Positions 1 through 11,327 of a stretch of 64,000 nucleotides of DNA are shown here, in pieces. The DNA lies in contig JANTQF010000135.1 in the NCBI GenBank assembly GCA_032988165.1, forward strand, positions 1 through 64,000, read 5' to 3'. The number at the start of each line of letters is the position of its first letter. Positions within the stretch are counted from its first letter, which is position 1. The position numbers were made by a program, and so were the translations under genes. The notes beneath the pieces are model-generated. The model had not been told where the DNA came from and made no database searches. It saw only the letters and a program-made list of their open reading frames with translations. The stretch comes from Emmonsiellopsis sp. PD_33 (lineage: Eukaryota > Ascomycota > Eurotiomycetes > Onygenales > Ajellomycetaceae).

Positions 1-240
1 GTGGTTCAGCGTAGGTAGAGTGTGTGGGCACTGAGGGTTGCCGTCTGCACATACGTGCGGGTTTGGTGTGCCGTGTGGTGTAGGTGCGGTCGGAGGGGTC
101 GGGTTGGTGGTGGTGGGGGGGGGGGGGGTGTGGTGAGGGGGGGGGGGGGGGGGGGGGGGGTGGGGGGGGGTGGGGAGGGGGGGGGTTGGGGGGGGGGGGG
201 GGGGGGGGGAGAGGGGGGGGGGGGGGGGGGGGGGCTTGTT
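1..240. repeat. G-rich low-complexity tract
   Basis: From about base 105 to 234 the plus strand is almost pure G, broken by occasional T or A. Formal ORFs here are poly-glycine and are not genes. The tract sits at the very edge of the window, so it may be a contig end or sequencing artefact. A real G-run microsatellite with quadruplex potential is the alternative. No TTAGGG-type telomere repeat is seen. Confidence 0.85.
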
Positions 241-3200
241 TATGTTCAGGGGTAGAGGTTGCTTGGGCATGGTAGCTAGAGTTTGTATATCACAAGGTTG
301 GTATACGGGAGATAGGCATCTTGACAGAGTAAGTTGGGGATGGTACTGTGGACTTTCAGGTTCAAGTTATTTATTTTTTATTTTCTCGGTTGTAGCTAGT
401 TACGAAGCATCAGCGGCAATTTGCTGAAGCTTCGATGGTTGGAATTACGCTGGTCAACCTCACAACGAGCATTATCCTCAAGAGGTCTAGAACGTAGCTA
501 CGGTTAGTTCCCCAGTAAATCGTTCATTGGTCTCGATATCCATTGTCATTCTACAGACCAATCGCATTCTTCGAGGTTCAGTAACCCATGCATACCAGCC
601 CAGCACCCAGAAAAGCATTTCAAAAACAACTGACAGGATCCAGCACCGTGACCGGATTGGCAAAAATTTGCGGGCCAAGGGCATTGACCATGGTTTGTCC
701 GCGCCAGCCCGTGTGCTGTTTGTTTCCCCTCGATCATTATTCCTTAGCCGCTGCTTCTCTTGGACCCTTGACGCGTTGAAACATAATGGGCCATCTAAAA
801 AACCGTTCCGTCACACTGGCTGTCAGACGACAGCCTTGATCTTTCTAGGGTGTCTAGAAGGAAGCGGCTTCTGGTGAATAAATAGATGAGGGCGCTGGTG
901 CTGATGATGATATCTACTAGAGGAATATCCAATCATCTCCATGGCTATAAAATGTGATTCTCCAAGCATGGTCATTCTGCGAAGTATGCCGGGGTGCATG
1001 CTTCCGAAGAGGATCTATTATGTATCCCATTTATCCCCATAAAGACTCTAGCCATAACAATGGGTAGAATATGTATCCACATGGCTGTAGAGTGTAGAAA
1101 TTCCACCGTGGTATCAATATCCTTATTGTACCTAGATAGTGACCAGGATATTGGTATCACAAGCCTATCTTGCAGCTTCTGGGTACCCGCAATTTCGTGA
1201 CACTGTCTTTAATGTATCTCCGCAAGTGCGAGGTTAGCGCTGGGCGAAAGAGAATGCTTGGACAGTTTGGAAAGTTGCATTTCATGAAACAACCAGAAAT
1301 AAAAGCGGTAAGTAGTGGCAGTCTTGATGGCTTAATCATGTTCCTCTTTTTCATAGCGGGGCGTATCAGGCTAGAAGTCGAACGTTGCCACCCCGGCCAT
1401 ACTCGGGGCGGAGTTTTAATTGATGCCGGAAAGAATAACCCCAGGCATATTGAGCTAATAGTGAGGCGGAAAGAGGGTCAAACCGTTTGGGTTTAAGTGT
1501 TGAGATGATTGGACTTCAAAATCGGCGACCGTCAAAGCAGTCTTGAAAGGTGTCGTCCTACTCTGTAGTTGCATCACCTTCGATGAGCCGAGATAATCTA
1601 GAAGGGGATTAGCAATAATCATATTAAGACTGGGCTACAATATGCAGGAAAACAGAGGGTAAATAGCTATATAAGCGGGAGGTGGAATGAAAACAAAAAC
1701 CAGTGCGGAGATAATTACCCTTTCAAGATGACTCCGAGTGAGATGTCTTCCACCCTGGCCATGCAATCTCCTAAGGCCAAAATAAACCTATCTTCAAAGA
1801 TTTGTAGGCGCTGTTCAATATGTCCTCTGTGAAAACCCTGTTTTCCGCACTTATTCGACTGGGATGACCTCTCTCGAATCATGTCAATCTGTTTACCACC
1901 TGCATGGGCAAGGATCTCATTGGATACGAATCGGGAGCGCTTCCTTGAGTTAAATAGCGTCAGTGTCAACAAAAATAGATTCAGTAGACGTTTATCAAAC
2001 AACAAAATGGTCGATTGGTCTTCTACCCTACATCTGAATAGGTAGTAACCGAGGTGTTTTGCCGCCGCATTAATGAGCAAAGTTAACGGATTGGCCCATT
2101 CTCCAGGAATCTCAGTGGGCATCAAATGTGCGGGGGCATCGGTGGTTTAACGAATTCGAATAGGTTGAATTATTTCGAAACCAAAAAGCCGTTGGGCAAA
2201 GGAGATAAGGGATACAACCAGTTGAATATATGAAACTTGACCTGGGGGGTACTCGTTAGGGATAAGTGAATATACATCATCGTCTCCACAAGTAAACCGG
2301 ATATATTAGTTCGTGATCTGGCAAGCTCAACGAAGCCAATGTCCTAGATGAAGACGTGCTTGTATGCAGGAGGGCGCCGCGCCTACTAGCTTAGCGAGCG
2401 TGTAAATTAGCCGCGGGATAACAATTCCCCAGCCTCTCCGGACAAAGGCGGAAATTTGTCAACAACCTGGTCCATGACTCGACATCCTAGTTCTGTTGTT
2501 AAAATTAGCCAGCGCGCATATCCAGCAGTTAGACCGATAAGGCGTCAGCATTTAGAATATCAGACTCCAAAGCCTGTTAAAATTAATTCATGCGAGCATG
2601 GCTTGAATTCGTTGTTTGACGAGTTGTTTTTGCCAATTTGTCAACCCCTTGGCACTAATTCTCGGAGCTATTCAACCATTTCTCGAAAGTACCTATTCAT
2701 TTTTATATCCCTAGATATCAGCAAAGTAAAAGGCGGTCAGTGCAGCGAGCTATTGATCCTGTCTGTTAGGATCCACGAAATATACCCCGGGTTGCAGGGA
2801 ATTAAGGAGTTCCGGCATCCATATGGGAGAGAGGTAGTAGTATCTTGCAGTGGGAATCTGTTTTCTGTGCAAGAAACTATGAACAAGCCGAGAACAAATT
2901 TGCAACAGAACACAGAACATAATAAACGGAACCAGACACGGTTTTGTAGCATGATTGTTCTTAACTCCAGATAAAAGGAGGGCCAATCCGAGTTTCGAGC
3001 CACAAACATAGAAATGCCGGATGAGATGGTACGTCACCCGGATGCCTCTGACTGATCTGGTTTCAGTGAGGCCTCCATATGTAAATATTTACGTGGGGCC
3101 GGAATATTCCGTAATGGTTCCATCATTCCTGCTGGAGACCCTTTTGGTCAGACCCTATCTCGAGACTTGTTTTGTGTGGTGGCGGGATGTGCTGATGTGG

Positions 3201-4950
3201 CCTGCGCGGATCAAACAAGGAGGCAGATCCAATGCAAGGAGGAAGGAGAACAGACATATCCCCGGTCGGGGAGGAATATGTGAGAGCAAGTAAAGAAGAC
3301 GGAATACGAAGAGGATTTAGACATGTTAGGGGAGATTCATAATCATGGCATTCTTCCAAGGATCAGAGTCGACACCACACGCCCCGTTGTTTCCGGCATT
3401 GTGAGGTGGTTATATGACGCCGCGCTATTGACAGAGTGAGGCAGGTTTATTAACGACTTATTTATCGCGAACATCATCCATCATCATCGGCGAGAGCGGA
3501 CGTGCCCGAAGGGGGGATATGCGGTGGGAGCCAAAATAACATGAAGAATCAGGGGAGACCTGGACGGAGATCCGACAAGGCCTGGGAGGGGTCCGCCCAG
3601 AGCCGTGAGGAAGACCGGGAATGTGTTGCTGGAGGTGACCCCGGCGCAGGACGTCGTCGTTGACGGGAGTTGAGGTTGAAGAGTTCCAAGATTGATATCC
3701 ACAGCCGTTTGAGCCCCGTGTCACATGAAACAACCATGCCGCATTGGGCATAGGCTGTGACTTCTGCTCGCTCTCCCCGGTCTCATCGCGACAACATCCA
3801 ACATCCACCACCGACAAACAGTGTCCTTTTCCCAGCAGTCTGCACACGGAGAGTGTTGGGCCCTGGCATAAACTAACAGAAAGCCATGCCTGCATCGGCA
3901 GGGTCCACTTCCCCTACCAGTTTGCTCGTCCCCCTGACGTTTGACAGCGTGGGGTTGCTTTGCCCGGCGCCTACACGATCCAAGGCACCGCACTGGCTGA
4001 TTTGCACCAATCCCGGCGTGAGGCTTCGGATTCTCGGGCTCAGCAGCCTCAATAATAGCAAAGATACACGGCGTGGACCACGGCGGCTTCGGGGCGCTCA
4101 GAGGAATGTGATGCTCGGTCTACATTCGCCAACTATCATTCGACAGACCCGTCTGCGCTTGGCACCGGCCGACGATGAGACACATTTACCTTCATGATAG
4201 CCCAGCGTCAAACCATTAAGGCACAGGGTTACGGCCTCGACCCCTTGTCCCTACTGCCTGTGTGGCGTGCAGATGCTAACCTGTAATGGCCGGCAAATAG
4301 GCTGTCGAGCTTGATGCTAACTGCTTCGGGAGACCCTTCTGCCCGCGCTTGGGACAAAATGGGGAACGAAGGACGGTTTGAGTAATGCAGGCTAGCTCTT
4401 CCTTGACCTCGCCTTGGGGCCTTACCTCCTGGGGCAGTAATGTGGTCTGAGAACCAGTCCATCTGGAGATCAATATACCCCGTTAGGGCCGCTGCTTTTC
4501 CCCTTCTTTCTTTTCATTTCTGCTTCGTTTTCCTGTCCATCCCTTCCTTTGGTTTCCTGCAATCTATGTGCTGTAGTCACTCTTTTTGGATTTGTGTTTT
4601 CGGTATATTATTATTGTATTATTATTCTCACTCCTTGAAAATATTTCTTTTCCGACTCTTGGCTTGTGTTGGAGCTGGCTCCTGGTCTCCAAATTGTTCC
4701 CATCGACTAAGAAGAATCCTTCTTAACAAGCTCGATCATTAAGGTCCCGTTTTTGGATCGACTGGCTTATGATAACTTCAAACCCCGCCTATGAGCTCAC
4801 TTTCATTCTTTGAATTGACGGAAGGACTACACACTCTTTGACAAGAATCGAAACGAACTTGCCCGCTTCATAGCTTTGAGTTCGTGATCATATCGCCGAC
4901 TTCTCCATACTTCGAGACCCGCGTGGTGCACAGCTCTATCAAATATAAAT
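241..4950. other. Intergenic region, no supported gene
   Basis: I find no recognisable protein, tRNA or transposon here. Open frames are short (up to 172 codons at 2456-2974 plus, 145 at 3458-3895 minus) and lack family motifs. The only frame with protein-like composition is 1715-2125 minus, listed separately. Bases 4490-4660 are pyrimidine- and T-rich and lie upstream of the next gene, so they may be promoter or leader sequence. Confidence 0.5.
1715..2125 (-). CDS. Uncertain ORF, possible gene remnant
   Basis: This is an uninterrupted 136-codon frame with a composition closer to a real protein than its neighbours: a leucine-rich stretch (LLNLFLLTLTLF), then a basic segment (NSRKRSRF), then a charged C-terminal half. 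I do not recognise a family. There is no obvious promoter and no splice-joined extension that I could establish. It could be a decayed piece of a larger fungal gene or a chance ORF. Nothing nearby supports a role. Confidence 0.15.
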   Translation of the reverse strand: MMPTEIPGEWANPLTLLINAAAKHLGYYLFRCRVEDQSTILLFDKRLLNLFLLTLTLFNSRKRSRFVSNEILAHAGGKQIDMIRERSSQSNKCGKQGFHRGHIEQRLQIFEDRFILALGDCMARVEDISLGVILKG

Positions 4951-6968
4951 ATGTCATCAAACGAAATTGACTACAGCCACCTTCTACGCCAGTATGTTCA
5001 GTTGACTCAAAAATAACGCAAATGGAATGATCATACTGATACTTTCGTTTCCCAGAAACCAATGGCCATCGACTGTGATTTCACCTCTGGAATTCCCACC
5101 CGCAACTACGGGAGGCAATATCCAGACCAATCATTTTGGTTCTGAGAAGGGAGCAGATGAAGGAAATGTCACCGCGGGGAATGGGATAGGCACAATGGAT
5201 TCCATGGCCCTGAAAGTTTGGTCTCCAGAGACTCGGTCAGATCGCACCAACAGCATCCGGCCCCGACCGATACAGGAAAATGTCTATTCTCTACCTTATA
5301 CTCCTAATTCGCCAAAGCTGTCGACATGGAACACGTATGGAATCCGAATGCCGTCGCAGTATTTTATGCCGCCCGATTTTGGAACGACACATGGTCTGTT
5401 GGGAACCAATTCCATAGATGACGGTACGCGCCTTTTTCCATCCACACTTATCCTTCATTTTGTGTTAACTATTTAACAGGCTTCGACGAACAAAACTTGG
5501 TAGAAGGGTTGTCGACATTTACTGGTATTGATTCGGACTTGCCTATTTTTCCAACCGAAATTCCACCTGCGGATAATCCTTCTATGGGAAATGAGCGAAA
5601 GCACCACCACCCACCAGACCACCAACCTCTTACCCTTGACACAAATGTTACCCGACCTTTATCTGACTCGTATTTCTCCTTGTCAAGCAACACTGCGTCT
5701 CTCGATTTCACCGATCTCTCTGCCTTCTCAGAAGTCCCAGCTTTCACCCCTGATTATACACCAAGGAGCTCGCTAAATCTGTCCTCCACTCCTCTTTCCC
5801 CTGTACCGTCTCCAAGACATACACAGTCCGAGCTACTCCGGGGAACAAATCGGCCTAGAGCGTCACCATCTCCTCGTTCAAACATTCGAGCCCCTCCATA
5901 TACTTTTGATGGTGTTCGCAAACGGTGGTCGACTGGCTCTTATGGATCTCGACCCAATCGAGTCACTTCTCCATTTCTCTCTCAAAGCCATGTCAGCCTG
6001 TCACGTCTCCCATCCCCTTCAATGAGGCAGAACCGCATACTTCCGTCGACCAGCTTAGCCCGACAACAGACAGGAAATAGAAATTCGGTACATTTCCAAC
6101 AGGCCAACATTTTGCTGCCGTCGAATTTTGACGCCAACGCCCGTTTCAGAAACCCTGCCCCCTTAGCATCGCAAGGCTTGTTTCGAACCCTCCAAAGCGA
6201 TATCGACCCTCACCATCACTATTTCGACCACTACTCCGAATTTCCTAGTCCACCAGATCTTTTAGGGCCGCTAAAGGAAGATCCGATACCCCCGCCTCCC
6301 GAGGATATGATGCCACATGATCCCAGCCTGGTGCCTCATGAACAGGACCTACGCTTCGAGAATGATCTATATACCCCTAGATGGGTTCGAGGCCACGGAA
6401 ATAAACGTGAGGGTTGGTGTGGGATTTGTAAGCCTGGCCGGTGGCTGGTCTTGAAGAACTCTGCTTTCTGGTATGACAAAAGCTTCACCCACGGCATAAG
6501 TGCAGCCACAGGACAGGCATTCACGCCCCCGAAGGAAACAAGGCGCACGGAAGGAAATACTAATGTTTGGGAGGGACTGTGTGGGAACTGCGGTGAATGG
6601 GTAGCCCTCGTCAGCAGTAAGAAGAAAGGCACTACATGGTTCAGGCATGCATACAAGGTACGTCCTTGTTCCCAGATCTGAAGGGAATGTGGCCCCAGCC
6701 CACGAACAACACTAACTTTGGTAATGATTAGTGCCATAACAATCAAAAGAATGAAACTCTAAAACGACGACGAGAGAGCACGCCCAACAACGGTCGTCCG
6801 CTGATAGCGGAGTCGCATCCTAAATCGTCTCCAGCTGGCGTCCAGTCAAAAGTCGAAGCAATGACTCCAATGGCGCCTCCAGCCCCTGGAGGTGACTTGG
6901 GGAAGGAGGGCGTTTTACAAGGGGCGCAGACAGTATCGCCGCTACCTACCATCGCAACTATGATTTGA
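4951..6968 (+). CDS. Rua1-type transcription regulator (C-terminal Rua1/DUF4451 domain)
   Basis: Four exons: 4951-4991, 5056-5423, 5480-6657 and 6732-6968. All junctions are GT..AG and join in frame to give 607 residues. The first ~430 residues are Ser/Pro-rich and probably disordered. Residues ~436-540 carry the conserved domain, with paired cysteines in EGWCGICKPGRW and GLCGNCGEW, an aromatic core (AFWYDKSFTHGIS) and a closing H/C pair (FRHAYKCH) completed across the last intron. This matches Rua1_C (PF14616), named after the Ustilago maydis regulator of ustilagic acid synthesis. It is presumably a nuclear zinc-binding DNA-binding protein. The ~70-residue tail has a basic KRRRE cluster that may be a nuclear signal. 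Targets in this fungus are unknown, and no biosynthetic cluster adjoins it. Confidence 0.8.
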
Positions 6969-8319
6969 CGAATTATGTGTTTTATACCGTTCCTGATTTA
7001 TCTAGTATTTCCTATCTCGAATCTCAACGCAGTTTCCTTCGGTTGTTCCCCCGATCAGCTCACCATACCCGTCTTTTTTTCTTTTCGACTTTGTTTTCTC
7101 TTTTAAAAAAACGTTAGGGAGGAGGATTTTGCAAGCTATGGTTGAGGTCACGACGGATGGGAGGATGTCGGATCACATTACTTACCCCTTGCCCTGTCCC
7201 ACTCATTTCTCTCCCCCTTTTCCCGAGTGCCCGTCGACGAGGCTACATCCACTCTTCACTTCTTGTTTGATATCTTTGGCACATCACATGTTTTTGGTAA
7301 TAATTCACCGCATGGCGACTCATCAAAAGGAGGGCGGATATGTGAGATAGAACTATGCAAGGGCGGGGTATTGGTTTTGATCCAGCACAGGGACGTGCAT
7401 GGAGTTGTTGAAGGCCCGCGGAAACAGGAATCTCTGTTGTCTGTGGATGGCGGGGCGGGCTTTTTTCTTTTCTTTTTCTTCAGTTAGATAGATGGCATCA
7501 ATTCCAGGCTGTTGGGTGTATTTGTTTCGCTGGATATAAGAGGTGGGATGTATCTGTCTATCCTGCCGATCGTTGAGAAAAGGGAGGCTGGGGATGGCTG
7601 AGAGTGGACAGCCCCTCCAGGACAGAGAACATACATGGCCTGGCAGCGAGGAGGTTCCCTTGATTAGTCTGTAATAGAGGCAGAGAAATAAACCAGAAGC
7701 AAGGTGTAGTTGTAGAATAAATATCAAAGCATCCCATCACACAGCGCTAAATAGCAGCCCAACCCCCGGCGGAGATGGCGACATCAGGCACGAACAGATA
7801 GATAGATCATTGAATATTCATTTGTTTACCAGGTTAGATTCACCGGCAGACAGCACAGCAAAGACAAATAAATACAACCAGCCTCAGTCCGCGGCGAGAT
7901 CAGCAGCGTCCTGGAGGTGATTTGGCCCAGTGTGCACCTCAGCCTTTGTCCGGCCTCACCAACCTGTGCTCAGTGACTTGATATTTATTTACACATGATT
8001 TATTAGAGAGTGCTTGAGTTGGCTTCTTTGTTCCTGTGCTGTGTGCTGTGTTCTCTGGATATTGATATTGATATTGATATTGAATTGTTGGTTTCTCTCC
8101 TGGCTGTGGCTGTCCGCACACCGACCAGCTTCGATCGGCTTCTATCTCGCTATTATAATTATTTATTATTATTGACTGCTCCCACTGCCGGACACCAGCC
8201 TGACCGCGGGCCTGCAATTGTTCTCCTCTGCATCGACTGCTCTCCGTCTCTCTCTCGCTGGGTTGTGGGTGCTGTTTAATTGTTTCTTCTCAGCAGTTCC
8301 ACCGGCTTCTTCCCTCCCC
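6969..8319. other. Intergenic region between the Rua1-type and J-domain genes
   Basis: No gene is seen. The first part is probably 3' untranslated sequence (T-rich, with oligo-A at 7103). The last ~350 bases are the likely promoter and leader of the J-domain gene and contain a short hexanucleotide repeat at 8058-8082. Confidence 0.6.
8058..8082. repeat. GATATT hexanucleotide microsatellite
   Basis: Four tandem copies of GATATT lie about 240 bases upstream of the ATG of the TPR/J-domain gene, in its probable leader or promoter. Confidence 0.8.
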
Positions 8320-10799
8320 ATGGTTCTATCCAAACTCTCCATTTTTTCCTCGCCCGACAAGAGAAAAAAACACAAGCCCTCGCCCTCCGCGTCCACCGCC
8401 GACACCACCGCCTCGCCGCCCGCACGACACGACCCCGATCCCGTCCCGCATCCCACCCCGGTCCCTGCGCCGTCGAGCGACCGCCAGCTGCCGCATCCTC
8501 AGAGTCCCCATCCCCATCCTCACCCTCACTCTCACCCGCATCCAGACCAGCTGCCCCAGCCGTACCACCGCCCGCCGCCGCCAGCCAAGTCCTCCTCTCC
8601 ACGCACCTCGTCGCGCAAATCCCCGTCCAAGCGCTCCTCCAAACCCCCGCGGGACCCCGACCACCATCCCAGCCGGCGGCCGTCCACCACCTCCGCCTCC
8701 ACCACCCCCTCGGGCAGTCCCACCAAGCACCGGCCGTCTCGCAGTTCCGCCTCGGCCACCGCCCGCTCCCCCTTCGACTGGGACTCGCACCCGCTGAACC
8801 TGCCCGAGAACGAGCGCCGCCGTCTATCCGCCATGGCCGCCGCCAGAGACGACGCTCGCAGCTCCATGGACATCGAGCCCGACGTGCCCGTCTCCTCGCC
8901 CTCGCCAGCCTCGACCTCGCAAAACTCCCCCGCCGCGTCCACCCCGCAGACGAATGGCGTGCATTCCGATACTGCGGAGAGGAGCCCGACCCCGCCGCCG
9001 CACTCGAATTCGCCGCAGCCTGTAGCCCCCGTCGTCGATGCGGAGGCGTGCAAGTTGGCTGGGAATAAGTTTTTCAAGGCGGGGGATTATCAGAAGGCTA
9101 TTGCGGAGTATACAAAGGGTGAGTTTTTTTTTATCTTCTTTTTTACGTGTTTCCCCCCTGTGAAAAATCTTTTTGGGGGTCATGGGTAAGGTGATGGGAG
9201 GGTGAATCATTATCATTTTTTTTTTTCTGGGATGGAGTACAGAAGTCATGTGTTGATTATTGCTCTTGAAAAAAATATAGCCGTCGAAGCACAACCGTCA
9301 TCATCTACCTATCTATCAAACAGAGCCGCTGCCTACATATCCGCCCACCGTTATCTCGAAGCCCTCGAAGATGCCAAACTTGCCGACGAGCTCGAGCCCG
9401 GCAACCAAAAGATCATGCATAGACTAGCCAGAGTATACACTAGTCTTGGTCGGCCCGCTGAAGCATTAGAGATCTACTCGAAGATCCAACCGCCCGCGAC
9501 CGCAAAGGACAAGGCCCCTGCAGAGGCCATGCTCCATCACCTCAAACAGGCAGAGGACTGTCTGCGGCAGGACAAGGGGGGATCGATGACCCTGTACTGT
9601 CTGGACCAGGCTATGCGAGGGCTGGGTGCGGGCATGGTCCAGCCCCGTAAATGGCGGCTGATGCGAGTGGAGGCCTGTCTTAAAATGGGCAACGTGAATG
9701 CGCTGGGTGATGGACAAAATATCACCATGTCCATGTTGCGTGAAAACAACCAGGATCCCGACGCTTTGTTCCTCCGCGGCCGGATATTCTACGCCCAGGG
9801 CGAAAACGAACAGGCCATCAAGCACTTCAAGCTCGCGCTAAGCTTAGATCCGGACTCGTCGGAGGCCGTCCGCTACCTCCGCATGGTGCAGAAACTCCTC
9901 CGGATGAAGGATGAAGGAAATACCGCCTTCAAGTCTAGAAAGTATCGTGAAGCTATTGACCTCTACAGCAAGGCTCTCGAAATCGACCCCAAGAATAAAG
10001 ATATCAACTCCAAACTCCTCCAGAATCGCGCACAGGCACACCTCAACCTCTCCAACCACGACAAGGCCATCGCAGACTGTACCAAGGCGCTCGAACTCGA
10101 CCCCTCGTACACCAAGGCGCAGCGCGTGCGCGCAAAGGCCTACGGTGGCGCGGGTAACTGGGAAGAGGCCGTGCGGGAGCTCAAGAAGGTTGCCGAAGGC
10201 AACCCTAACGAGAAGGGAATCCAGGAGGAGATTCGGAATGCGGAGTTTGAGCTGAAGAAGAGCCAGAGGAAGGATTATTATAAGATTCTGGGCGTGGGGA
10301 AGGATGCGACGGAGCAGGAGATTAAGAAGGCCTATCGGAAGATGGCCATTCAGCATCATCCGGATAAGAATCTGGATGGGGAGAAGGGTGATGCGTTGTT
10401 TAAGGAGATTGGGGAGGCTTATGAGGTCTTGAGTGATCCTCAGTATGTTTTCCTTTTCCCATTATTTAACCCCCCTTGTCACCCTCCGTATTTACCTTGA
10501 CTAACCCCTCTTTTTTTAATTGCAGAAAACGGGCCAGCTACGATAACGGCGACGACCTTCTCGATCCCGCTGACATGTTCGCCCGTGCTGGTGGCTCGCC
10601 ATTCGGCGGTATGGGTGGCATGGGTGGCATGGGCGGTATGGGCGGTATGGGAGGAATGGGAGGAATGGGCGGCATGGGAGGCGCTCAAAACATCCATATC
10701 GATCCAAGCGTCTTGTTCAATATGATGAACGGCGGAGGCGGGTTTGCCAGCGGCGGGCAAGGAGGGAATCCCTTTGGCGGACATCAGCATTGGGGATAG
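8320..10799 (+). CDS. TPR and J-domain co-chaperone (DNAJC7/TPR2-like)
   Basis: Three exons (8320-9118, 9281-10442, 10526-10799) give 744 residues. The ATG at 8320 has a CCCC-ATG-G context and follows untranslated leader. Residues 1-240 are Pro/Ser/His-rich and disordered. TPR repeats run from about residue 248 (EACKLAGNKFFKAGDYQKAI) to ~590, including KDEGNTAFKSRKYREAIDLY. A J domain follows at ~598-668 (DYYKILGVG, then HHPDKN with the essential HPD). The C-terminus has MGG repeats and a QHWG end. This order, with TPR first and J last, is that of DNAJC7, which stimulates Hsp70 ATPase and recycles clients between Hsp70 and Hsp90 in the cytosol. The Pro/Ser N-terminal extension is longer than in animal homologues, judged from memory. 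Confidence 0.9.
10606..10679 (+). repeat. Coding GGT-ATG-GG minisatellite (MGG repeat)
   Basis: About eight near-perfect nine-base units encode Gly-Met-Gly triplets in the last exon of the J-domain protein. Unit length is a multiple of three, so copy-number change keeps the frame. Confidence 0.85.
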
Positions 10800-11295
10800 A
10801 TAAATGGGGCAGCAATGTATGTGGGCAAGAGAGAAAAAACGAGCAAGGGAAAAGGGGTGGGAAAAAACATGTTATGTTCATGGTGTTTTTTGCTGGGGTT
10901 TATTTTCCCCCGCGCCTGTCTTGACCTGTTTGTTGATGGCTGCTTGGCTGTCCATGCATGCATTGATTGATTGATTCTTTTGGAACATGCAACCCGGCCC
11001 GTCGGTGTTTGGAATAGTCGTGCGAGCTTTCTTTCCACTTACTTCCTCCATATCCTTTCCAGATCTCATTGTTTACCTTTTTTTTTTTTTTTTACTTCCC
11101 CTCTTCTTTTCCTTATTTCATTTCATCTCTAGTCCCCCTCGCCCATGCAAAACAAAGCAGGGGAGGGAGGCCAGTTTCATTATATCATTTCTCTCCGATT
11201 TCTTTTTCTTTTTCCCCTTTTTTTCTTCCCCAGACCCAGCCCAGCCTATCCCCATCCATTCCACGCCCCAACTCGTTTGCCGTCATCGCCGCCAC

Positions 11296-11327
11296 CGCCA
11301 TCGCCATCGCCATCGCCATCGCCATCA
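11296..11327. repeat. GCCATC hexanucleotide microsatellite
   Basis: About five tandem copies of GCCATC lie in noncoding DNA downstream of the J-domain gene. Confidence 0.8.

Noticed and set aside
22..427. Poly-glycine ORFs at the left edge
   Set aside because: Pure consequence of the G tract in all three frames.
2456..2974. 172-codon plus-strand ORF
   Set aside because: No recognisable family, no hydrophobic or domain pattern, overlapped by open frames on the other strand.
8280..9068. 262-codon ORF overlapping the first exon of the J-domain gene in another frame, plus antisense frames
   Set aside because: GC-rich Pro/Ser/Arg low-complexity shadows of the disordered N-terminus. The annotated frame joins across introns to TPR repeats.
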